Of a DNA stretch of 64,000 nucleotides, positions 55,976-64,000 are shown in pieces. A model generated the notes under the pieces. The model did no database searches. It was not told the origin of the DNA and was given only the letters and a program-made list of their open reading frames with translations. The position numbers and the translations under genes are program-made. Each line of letters starts with the position of its first letter. Position 1 is the first letter of the stretch. Where the stretch lies: contig CANJKZ010001028.1 in assembly GCA_947471745.1 (NCBI GenBank), positions 218,501-282,500 of the forward strand. Direction: 5' to 3'. This DNA comes from Closterium sp. Naga37s-1 (taxonomy: Eukaryota > Streptophyta > Zygnematophyceae > Desmidiales > Closteriaceae).

Positions 55976-56682
55976 GGTTATAGGTGCCATGGGCCATGGC
56001 CCATGATGTACGTGGCAGCAACTGCTGTTTAGGTGAATAAGTTTTTGACTGCTTGTAAAGCTTTAGGGGTTACAAAAAATGTCAAAGAAAACCAGCTTCA
56101 GGTACCACCAGTGTCTCCACCACTTGTGCCCGACCCGAGTGTCACTAGCGAGCGAGGCTATGGTAGTACTGTAGTTTATGACCCGACCGAGGTCTCCTCG
56201 CCTCCAACTATGCGTGCACACATTACAAGGCCACTGTAATGAGAAGTCTATCAGGTCTCATCAGGCTAGTCATGATTTCTTGCCTTTTCACACCATTGCT
56301 ACATTGTTTGTTCGAAAGGGAGACGTGGAGCGAATGATTAGAAACAGAGAAACATACCGTAACATGCAAAGAAGAATTCAAGCCTATGGGAAACGAGACA
56401 ATAATCATTGCACAACACAGAAACTCTAAACCCCCCCCCCCCCCCCCCTCCGCCCCCCCCCCCCCCCCTACACTTGGTCTTCCACAGCGCCATGTAACTT
56501 TCATTCGTGCCTTGCGAGCAAGCACAGCACATGCAGTCGCTTGTACCCCTTCTCTGCTATTGAATCACACAGCCCCGGCCCCTTGAGAGCGCATCTTCAA
56601 CCCTTGAATCGCGCTCAACAAGATCCACCTCATCTGCCTGAGTGGGTGGATGGGTTGTGGGAAGAGAACAGCAGTATGAGAC
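55976..56682. other. Spacer between the convergent host genes
   Basis: No gene is recognised. It contains two long C runs (56429-56468) and a CCATGGGCCATGG palindrome near 55989. The 3' ends of the PFC1-like and EGF genes converge here, so untranslated ends are expected. Confidence 0.5.
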
Positions 56683-59600
56683 TCAATGGAATGCCCTCCA
56701 GGCATGCCCTCCTTGGAGATGGAAGCCTGTGGATATACGAGGAAACAGAAGGCAGGTGCAGGAGTAGGTGAACGAGAATAGGAGTGAAGGCGGTTGTGGT
56801 GGTAGAGGTTGTGAGAGAGGGGGGAAGCGCATGCATGAGGTTAAGTGGAGGTGTGCACGCATGGAAGAGAGCAATCTGGAGAGCATACTCGTCTTCATCG
56901 CTCTTACGTGTGCACTTGTTGTTGACCAGCTGGAACCCCGTGCTGCACTGGCACTCCGGCTTCCCTTTCACCGCCATGCACTGGGCATTGGCACCACAGC
57001 CAGGCTTGCACACGGCTGTCAGATGGGTGGGGTGGGTGCGAGAGAGGGAAAGTATGAAAGTGAGGAAGAGATGAAGGGAATGGAGTACAGGCAGCATAAA
57101 CAGCATATGTCTCAAGACAGAAAGATTGTGGAATGGTTGCAAGTGGGTGGTAAGGTTTTGGAAGTGAGGGAAGAGCATGGGGTTCATTGGAGCTTCACAG
57201 GCTTGGAAGAGAGCGAGAAATTGAAAAGCAAAATTATCTCCCTCTCTTACGCATGCACTTGTTGTCGACTGACTTGAACCCCGTGCTGCACTGGCACGCC
57301 GGCTTCCCTTTCACCGCCATGCACTGTGAATTGGCGGTGCAGGCAGGCTTGCACACGGCTGTCAGATGGGTGGGGTGGGTGAGAGATATGGGAAGAATGG
57401 AGGATGACCGGGGAAGAGCCGATGGGATTACATTACAGCGCAGCGAGCACAGATGACAAAAGCACATGCGTTGTTCTGCATGTGGCTGGTGGAAATTGTG
57501 GAAGTGACTAAAACACGAGGATAGCACTTATGTCCCTCTCTTACGCATGCACTTGTTGTTGACGGTCTTGAACCCCGTTTTGCATTCACACGCCGGCTTC
57601 CCTTTCACCGCCATGCACTGTGCATTGGCACCACAGGCAGGCTTGCACACGGCTGTCAGATGGGTGGGTCGGGTGGGAGAGATGGATAGGTTGGAGGGTG
57701 AGAGGCAAAGACATGGAACACGGCAAGGTGGCAAGCAAGTGGGGAAAGAGAACGATTCACGGTGGCGAAAGACACCACCTTTCCTTGCAATATCATGATG
57801 AGAGGGGAAAGAGAATGAGCACTGGAGAGGTTGGAAAACTAGCACAATACAACGGGGGTTCGCTCTCCGTCGCCCTTCTGCCCTTACGTGTGCACTTGCT
57901 CTTGTCCTGTCGGAAGCCCGCCTTGCAGCGACACACGGGCTTCCCTCCCACCACCACGCACTGGCCATTCGCAGGGCAGCCCGGATTGCACATGGCTGGT
58001 GTGTGGAGGCGGGGGGAGGGGAAGAGCATGCGGTTGAGTGGGGCAGCAGACGGGGAGGAGGAAGGAAGCCCGCGTGAGGGCAAAGAGGACACACATACAA
58101 GATGGACTGACATGAAGCGTTGTAATCTCATGTGCTACCTTCACGGGCAGAGCGTTTGCAAGGAAATTAGAAGATGAGCCCTTGTAGAGCTCACCAGAGC
58201 AGAGGCCCTTGTTGGCCTTGGTGTAGCCGGCGTCACACTCGCACGTGGGCTGCCCGTTCCTCCCCACGCACTGCGAGTTCCTCGCACACTTCACTGCCTC
58301 ACACGGGTCCGCGCCTCCGCTAGGGTTCGGGTCTGCCGTGGGTGGGGGAGGGAAGGGGTGGGATAATCTTTCTTTCTGAGAAGGAACGGCTTGGCTGAAC
58401 AAGGGAGCTTATATTTCTGCCTGCACACAAGAACGGCTGATGGGGCAGCTATTTGTGGATGGGTACATGCAATAGCAGACAGAGGCACGTACCAGGGGTG
58501 GTGCTGGGCGACTTGCTGGTGCAGCGCTTCTGCGCCTCGTCGAACACTTGGCTCCAGGGGCACTTGCACTGAGACGTGGCATCCCTCACCACGCACTGTG
58601 CAGTGCCGCATTCCTTGTGACACGTGGCTGTTGTTGTTGGCAGCGAGGGGCACACGGCCAGGCACGTACGGGGAAGGGGTGAATGGGGTGAGTAAGGCAT
58701 GTATGGCATGGGGAGGCAGCGAATCAAGTGCAGAGAGCAGTGCCTGTGTCTCCACCTTGCTTAAGCAGAACAGAGGTGAAGGCGCTTGAACGTCCTTGGC
58801 TATGTGCACGTGATGCATTCAGAGTGACGGTGAAGACACTCCAAGGGCTCTGCGCATGTGCCCGGGACAAGTTTCTGCGCTCGCACTTACCAATTTCACA
58901 GCTGATTGACTGCGGCGGGGTGGATCTCACAGTCCTGCGAGTGGGGCGCAAAGGGGACGGCACACCACAGAGGACGCCATTGAAGAAGAGAACTTTGCTG
59001 ACTGGCGTGCTCCCTTTGACATGCAAGCAGCACAGCAGACGAAACCACAGTGCTCTTGCTCACCTTTTTGTCACGGGGAAGGCACCGCCGACCATGGCAG
59101 GGCGCGCGATGGTCAATCCTCCCTTGTCTGCACAGCCCGGGTCGGCGTGAAACGAGAGGCTCTTGCACATGCCGGTGCCCACCGTGTCGACGCCAAACGA
59201 CTTCCACTCCACCGTGATCTTGGTGCTGCTGCCCCCGCCCAGATCACCCACGTCGCTGCACGCGATGGCGCCAGTGGCGTGCGCCATGGGCACGGGGCTG
59301 TCGAAGGTGACGAGTGCGAGGTAGCTGAGCCCCTCCACCTCCACCTGCGTCTGCACCAACCCATCTGCACCGTGGGCGCCGCACGTTGTTGTTGCGGTGA
59401 TGCCGAGGATTCAGTGCCACCGAGGTGTTGCAGCAGAGGGGGGAGAGAGAGCGGAATGCAAAGACAAGAGGGTGTGGGGTGGGATGGGGGGGGGAAATGA
59501 GGGGCGGAAGAGGACATGGACGAAGCGCGTGCTGTTTCAGGGCCTCTCAGGGGGGCCTCTCAGGGGGGCCTCTCAGGGAGGCCTCTCAGGGGTGCCTCTC

Positions 59601-60484
59601 AGGGGGGCCTCTCAGGGGGGCCTCTCAGGGGGGCCTCTCAGGGGTGCCTCTCAGGGGGGCCTCTCAGGGGGGCCTCTCAGGGGTTATTGCTGTTGAAGCG
59701 TGAGACGTGGGAAGATGTGATTGCGTGAAGACGGTTGAATCTCACCAGTGCAGGTGTTGTTCTGCAGGATGTACCCCATCTCGCACTCGCACTCCGCCTT
59801 GCCCCTCCTCGCCACGCACTCCGCCCTCACTGGACACTGCACCGCCACATCCGCGCACGGATCTGCCACGGGCATGGGGGGGAAGGAGAGGGTGGAAGTA
59901 ATAATGAGGGGGGAAGTCAAGGAGCAAGAGATACTGAATGGCAGGTGACTGTAAACTCTGGGCAGGCGACGGGCAGCTCACTGAGACATTCAGCCATGCA
60001 GCCGATACTGCATCACTGCCACTCTCCCTCCACTCACCATTGCATGTCTTGTCTGTTACGTTGAAGACATAACCCCCGTCGCACAGGCACTCGGTGCTGC
60101 CATCATCGTACGGAGTGCAGGAAGCGACTGACCCGCAATCCACGGTGGCACACGCGTCTGCAGGGGATTCGAGATGGTTCCGGGATGAAGCAGGGCAGGC
60201 GGGTTGGAAAGGTAAGAAATTGCGCTCACCCACACCCCTGCGCTGCGCTCACGCGCACCCCAACACTCACGCACGTACTTTCCGACACCACCCACAAACA
60301 AGGGCAAGAGCATTGTAAGAACGAGTGCAACCAAAAAGAGTGAACGCGAGTCACTGGGAGTGGCGATAGTGGGAGCACGACGGCGCTCACCTGCGCTGGC
60401 GTGGGTCGCGAGGAGGCTGATCGCAGCGAGCCCGGCGACGAGTGCGACGACGCCAACGACACACGGGCGTCCGCGGCGAGCCAT
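56683..60484 (-). CDS. Secreted EGF-module protein
   Basis: A 495-residue protein is predicted from twelve exons (- strand): 60391-60484, 60038-60157, 59746-59862, 59064-59364, 58891-58997, 58493-58627, 58195-58332, 57888-57995, 57545-57652, 57251-57358, 56908-57015 and 56683-56726. All borders are GT/AG. Exon 1 encodes a signal peptide (MARRGRPCVVGVVALVAGLA). Exons 2, 3 and 6-11 each encode one six-cysteine EGF-like module, for example CKPACGANAQCMAVKG; nearly all junctions are phase 1. Exons 4-5 encode a non-EGF segment (VEVEGLSYLALVTFDSPVP, CSDVGDLGGGSSTK) that I do not recognise. Exons 8-11 are each 108 bp and similar, as are their flanking introns, pointing to recent exon duplication. 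The start of exon 5 and the short last exon (RFHLQGGHAWRAFH) are less certain. A wall or extracellular-matrix role is only a guess. Confidence 0.85.
59543..59690 (-). repeat. 13-bp intron minisatellite in the EGF gene
   Basis: About eleven copies of CCTCTCAGGGGGG (+ strand), with single-base variants, lie in the intron between exons 3 and 4. Confidence 0.92.
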
Positions 60485-61163
60485 GACGACAAGCAGAGCC
60501 ACGGTGAACGGGCTTCAGCCTCTTTCCAGCCGCGCGCCGAAGAGTCGAACCTTCGTGAGTAAGTGCTTTAGTGCCGGCGGTGATACCTGGTGCTGGATTA
60601 CGAGCGATTGAGAGGAATAAGCTAGGTGCGACCGACAGGAGGAGCGAGACGCGGTAAGGTGAGAGAGGCGGTGAAAGGGAAGGAGAAGAAGTGCAACTGT
60701 GAGTGCTAAGACGCACATGGGCGATATATTTGCTGAGAGCGAGTAGCGAGAGCGATTCGCGAAGGGCACAACACAACTCGTGGCGGGCTATCCGCAATAA
60801 TGCATCAGGAATTTGTGGCGGAAGGGCGGGGGGCGACGAGGTGGCGCAGCAGCGACCGTCGTCGGAGGCGAGGCCCATCGGCGTGCATTAGCTCGAGCCA
60901 TGCCCGATGGGTGCGCAAATGCATTAGCGCGATGGACGGAGGTCGATGGGCAGAGCGGGATGCCCAGAGGTCAATGGGTGGAACGCGATGAGATGGAATA
61001 ATGCAATGGGAGAAACGGAGGGCTGCACAAGGGGGATGAGAGGGGGTGACGAGGAAGTTGAGGGTGGAGCAGCGAAAACCTGAACATTAACAAATTTTGT
61101 TTTTGCGCCTAGGACAGTAGGTCACGACACTTGCGACACGTGTAACCTGCTGTCTGACCGTCT
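60485..61163 (-). promoter_or_regulatory. Upstream region of the EGF gene
   Basis: No gene is seen. An AATATATCG stretch (- strand, about 60722-60730) about 240 bp before the ATG could be a TATA-like site; this is weak. The region ends at the target duplication of the Mutator-like element, which therefore lies about 0.7 kb upstream. Confidence 0.4.
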
Positions 61164-61172
61164 TCGCTAGTT

Positions 61173-61695
61173 GAGAGAATTGCTCCAGTGCCTTGTTTGG
61201 TGATTCGCTCTTGCCCACGTGTCCCCGAATTGCTCGAGTGGCCATCCAATTCAGTGATAATTGGTCGAGTGGCCATGCCAGGGCATTTTCGAGGTGTTTT
61301 TTTCCCTGGCACATAACCCTTAAAGGGTTCGTACCCCCGAAATTCCTCGTTCGCACAACAGTAGATGGCGGTCATTTTCGGCCCAATGCGCGACCAATGA
61401 GCACGTGGGCAATTACATCAGCGATCATAAACTGCAACGCCAGAGCATAAATGCACGAACATATTATTGACCGCGCACGATTGGTCGATAATATGCTTCT
61501 TGTCCTTTTTGGCAATGCGCGTCCAATCACGCGCGGTCATATAATTCACGACCATATATTTAGGCGATAAAGGGTCGCCCAACAACCAATATGAGCGCGC
61601 ATATACTACCATTAGTTCTATCATATTTCCGGTCCATATAAAACAATGTATATCAAATGCCATAAATATATTCTCTGCTATTAATTTAAGCCCAT
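61173..61695 (+). repeat. Left arm of the Mutator-like foldback
   Basis: Runs from the GAGAGAATTGC tip to about ATTAATTTAAGCCCATCAT. It is the inverted copy of the right arm with scattered differences (for example a TAATTGC versus GAATTGC tip). Confidence 0.85.
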
Positions 61696-61854
61696 CATAA
61701 CCATGGTGGCAGCATATTATGCTGGGCTTAAATTAATATTATGCTGCCGAACATATTATTTCTGCAACCATATTACCGGAAATACAATATTATGGACCAC
61801 GGTATGATGGGCTTAAATTAATATTATGATATGCCACGATACAATATTATGTCT

Positions 61855-62384
61855 AGTATGATGGGCTTAAATTAATAGCAGATAATATATTTATGATATT
61901 TGATATACATGGTTTTATATAGAGCGGATATATGATAGAACTAATGGTAGTATATGCGCACTCATATTGGTATTTGGGCGACCCTTTATCGCCTAAATAT
62001 ATGGTAGTGAATTATATGACCGTGCGTGATTGGACGCGCATTGCCAAAAGGGGCAAGAAGCATATTATTGACCAATCGTGCGCGGTCAATAATATGTTCG
62101 TGCATTTATGCTCTGGCGTTGCAGTTTATGATCGCTGATGTAATTGCTCACGCGCTCATTGGTCGCGCATTGGGCCTAAAATGACCGCGCATCTACTATT
62201 GTGCGAACGAGGAATCTCGGGGGTACGAACCCTTGTAGGGTTATGTGCCAGAGAAAAAAACACCTCGAAAATGCCCTGGCATGGCCACTCGAGCAATTAT
62301 CACTGAATTGGATGGCCACTCGAGCAATTCGGGGACACGTGGGCAAGAGCGAATCACCAAACAAGGCACTGGAGCAATTATCTC
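61855..62384 (-). repeat. Right arm of the Mutator-like foldback
   Basis: Inverted counterpart of 61173-61695. The arms differ enough (substitutions and small length changes) to be an old fold rather than a fresh palindrome. Confidence 0.85.
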
Positions 62385-62499
62385 TCGCTAGTTTCCACAC
62401 GTCCTTGCTGCTCAGCTGCGAACGCGTTTCACCGGGGAAGGCGCCGGGGATGAGGTGGGGTGTAGGGTCGTTCATTTCGGAAATGTAATACATTATATT

Positions 62500-62843
62500 T
62501 GTTAGGCCCCTTGGCCTAAATCTGCTAAAGAATAGCTGGGTGGGGTTGTGTATATTGAGGATAAAACGCGGCGGAAGACTTTGGCGAAGGAAGTCTTAGC
62601 AAAATAGGCGAAGAAGGAACTGAGTTAAGATTGAATGATGTTGGCGAATACAAGCAAGGCTGATATAGCATGCAAGAGCGATTGTCGGAAAGTAGTTCGT
62701 GGGACTAGGAATGGGAATGCAAGAAAACTAGAGTGCCACGTGGCATGCTGGAAATCCTGGAAATCTGAAAGGATAAGATTGGGATGGGGTTGGGAACACT
62801 GTTTATGGTGATTAGCCCTTGAACAGTAAAGTACCCCGTAACA
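62500..62843 (-). repeat. 3' LTR of the chromovirus
   Basis: A 344-bp block reads TGTTAGGCCCCTTGG...CCCCGTAACA on the + strand. It adjoins the purine tract complement CCCCCCTCCCAAGG (62846-62860). The ends follow the TG...CA rule; the partner LTR is outside the window. Confidence 0.8.
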
Positions 62844-62885
62844 CTACCCCCCTCCCAAGGAGGCGTCGTCCGCGGCGCCTGCAGA

Positions 62886-63658
62886 CTAAAGGTACGCTTG
62901 GAGGCAAGCGTTGTCGGGAGACAGCGAGGACGAAGGAACCCAGCTGTCGTCGGCTGCATCGTAACCACGCCAACAAACCAAAAAGTCGATGAAAGAGACA
63001 CCCCCCTGGAGACGGCGTCGGTGCCGGAGGATGCGCTGGATCTGGTAGTCGGGCTCGTCGGTGTCAACAGCTACCGGTAGTGGAGTGCGATCACGGCCCG
63101 AGAAGGTGGCGTTGGGATCAGTGTATGGATGAAGAAGAGACACGTGGAATGACGGGTGCATGCAGAAATGGGCAGGAAGGCGGAGGCGGTATGCGATTGG
63201 ACCTAGTGCGCGCTCAATGACGAATGGACCAATGAAACGAGGGCGAAGCTTGCTGTCCTGTGGCAGTCGGAGGTTGCGGCTATCCAAAAGAACACGGTCG
63301 TCGACTACAAACGACACCTTACGACGACTGTGGTTGGTGGTGCGTGCCATGCGTGCATTTGCGAGCTCAAGGTGCTTCCTCACGTGATCATGGATGAAGG
63401 TGAGATGCTGGTGGAAGTTGTCCGCACGAGGGACTGTGGGTGTGAGATCGACACGAGTGGGGACATTGGGGTGTTGACCGTACAGTGCGAAGAACAGTGA
63501 CATGCATGTGGACGAGCAGTGCATGTTGTTGTAGGCGAACTCGGCCATGCTCAACTTCTTGTCCCATGCGGCTGCGTTGTGCATCGTGATGTTGCGAAGA
63601 ATCTGTTCCAAGGTCTGGTTCACACGCTCACTCTGTCCGTCTGTCTCTGGATGATACG
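62886..63658 (-). CDS. Integrase C-terminal region and chromodomain of the chromovirus
   Basis: The integrase end is recognised by MNQTLEQILRN, WDKKLSMAEFAYNN and the GPF/Y-type module (LRPRFIGPFVIERALGPIAY). It is followed by HPSFHVSLLHPY and a chromodomain (YQIQRILRHRRRLQG, FLVCWRGYDAADDSWVP). In chromoviruses this domain steers integration to chromatin marks. The frame is open to the TRIM at 63659. Confidence 0.9.
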
Positions 63659-63796
63659 TGTCAGAGGTCCACTGGTGATCCCCAATTGATCCTATGGAAG
63701 GGTTACAGGCTCGTTGTCCTGGGGGGTTATGGGCGCACTGACCCGCTACTTAATAAGCCCTTTTATCCCAATGGTCTAGTGGTTGGGATTCTGACA
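63659..63796 (+). repeat. 5' LTR of the TRIM
   Basis: Starts TGTCAGAGGTCCACTGG and ends GGGATTCTGACA. It differs from the second LTR at about four of 138 positions. Confidence 0.93.
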
Positions 63797-63832
63797 TGGT
63801 ATCAGAGCGGTCTCGGGTTCGAATCCCAGTGT
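63765..63832 (+). promoter_or_regulatory. tRNA-like Pol III promoter module across the LTR/primer-site junction
   Basis: TGGTCTAGTGG (63772-63782) fits an A box and GGTTCGAATCC (63816-63826) is a perfect B box, 33 nt apart, which is within tRNA-gene spacing. TGGTCTAGTGGTTGGGATTC resembles the D-arm region of eukaryotic tRNA-Glu as I recall it (one difference in twenty). The module begins in the LTR and ends inside the internal region, so only the 5' LTR has both boxes. Confidence 0.65.
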
Positions 63833-63862
63833 GTGCACTTCGGGCATCCCAGTGTGGGGGGG

Positions 63863-64000
63863 TGTCAGAGGTCCACTGGTGATTCCCGATTGATCCTATG
63901 GAAGGGTTACAGGCTCGTTGTCCTGGGGGATTATGGGCGCACTGACCCGCTACTTAATAAGCCATTTTATCCCAATGGTCTAGTGGTTGGGATTCTGACA
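63863..64000 (+). repeat. 3' LTR of the TRIM
   Basis: Ends GGGATTCTGACA exactly at the last base of the window. Confidence 0.93.

Larger units (their letters stand above)
61173..62384. mobile_element. Mutator-like foldback element (non-autonomous MULE)
   Basis: A 1212-bp element is flanked by a perfect 9-bp direct repeat TCGCTAGTT (61164-61172 and 62385-62393). Its ends are GAGAGAATTGCTCCAGTG and the complement of CACTGGAGCAATTATCTC, and the two arms stay inverted for about 520 bp each. 9-bp target duplications, long inverted repeats and GAGA-type tips are known of Mutator-like elements. The AT-rich centre repeats GGGCTTAAATTAAT in both orientations. No transposase is present, so it would depend on one elsewhere. 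The mirrored short frames in the arms are not genes. Confidence 0.88.
62500..64000 (-). mobile_element. Ty3/gypsy chromovirus, 3' part
   Basis: An LTR (62500-62843), a purine tract and the C-terminal integrase/chromodomain part of pol are seen on the - strand. Its 5' part lies right of the window. A TRIM is inserted at 63659. The sequence left of the LTR is TATTT; the matching target duplication would be outside the window. Completeness cannot be judged from this part. Confidence 0.85.
63659..64000 (+). mobile_element. TRIM (terminal-repeat retrotransposon in miniature)
   Basis: Two 138-bp LTRs (63659-63796 and 63863-64000; about four differences) enclose only 66 bp. That stretch has a perfect Met-tRNA primer site TGGTATCAGAGC (63797-63808) and a purine tract (about 63852-63862). 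It codes for nothing, so it is mobilised in trans. It is inserted in the chromovirus pol; the left flank is ATACG, the right flank is outside the window. Confidence 0.92.

Noticed and set aside
57547-58177. Open frames on the + strand opposite the EGF exons
   Set aside because: Spliced - strand exons with regular cysteine spacing and phase-1 borders explain the region better.
60485-60502. Earlier start of the EGF protein six codons upstream
   Set aside because: The codon there is GTG, not ATG; the ATG at 60484 directly precedes a good signal peptide.
61418-62138. Mirrored frames (MIELMVVYA...) in both arms of the foldback
   Set aside because: They are the same sequence read inward from the two inverted arms; no known domain and no codon structure.

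Overview
This is a repeat-dense nuclear window from a plant-lineage eukaryote. Two interrupted host genes survive among LTR retrotransposons and small DNA transposons. The host genes are a plastid-type KsgA/Dim1 rRNA dimethyladenosine transferase (PFC1-like, + strand, several introns) and a secreted EGF-module protein (- strand, about twelve exons). Plant-lineage origin is supported by the PFC1-like gene, Met-tRNA primer sites, a (CCCTAAA)n motif, a Mutator-like foldback element and a chromovirus. High GC, short repeat-rich introns and the style of the Copia copies suggest a streptophyte green alga such as a desmid; that placement is an inference and is not proven here.

Layout. 1-19330: an old-style Copia element (A, +), left end outside the window, carrying two very young insertions: Copia B (2841-10144, +) with identical 125-bp LTRs and Copia C (12471-18963, -) with apparently identical 871-bp LTRs. 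19331-20681: AT-richer spacer with several small foldbacks. 20682-44230: a second stack. It starts with a Copia remnant (D). Then comes an A-like element (E, +) split by Copia F (22281-29766, -) and Copia G (29838-36943, -), and abutted by Copia H (37917 to about 44230, -), which has no 5' LTR here. 44785-55395: the C-terminal half of the PFC1-like gene, with Copia I (46682-53891, -) in an intron 21 bp after a splice donor. 55439-55975: a MITE-like foldback just behind the stop codon. 56683-60484: the EGF-module gene. 61173-62384: a 1.2-kb Mutator-like foldback with a perfect 9-bp target duplication. 62500 to window end: the 3' part of a Ty3/gypsy chromovirus (-), itself invaded by a 342-bp TRIM whose second LTR ends at base 64000.

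B, D, F, G, H and I form one family: short LTRs (about 125-136 bp) with a shared core and a Met-tRNA-like primer site. Where those parts are present they also have a long C-rich tandem-repeat leader, a Gly-rich Gag, an unusual long-spaced CCHC motif, a hypervariable Gly/Ala/Glu/Pro linker between integrase and reverse transcriptase, and a purine tract inside a small hairpin.

Most unusual points: a TRIM whose LTR/primer-site junction looks like a tRNA gene with A and B boxes; in-frame duplication of the catalytic NLPF exon start and serial duplication of a splice donor in the PFC1-like gene; an EGF gene built from phase-1 exons with a 108-bp exon amplified; and two foldbacks (20.3 kb and 55.4 kb) sharing a CCCCCGGATA terminus.
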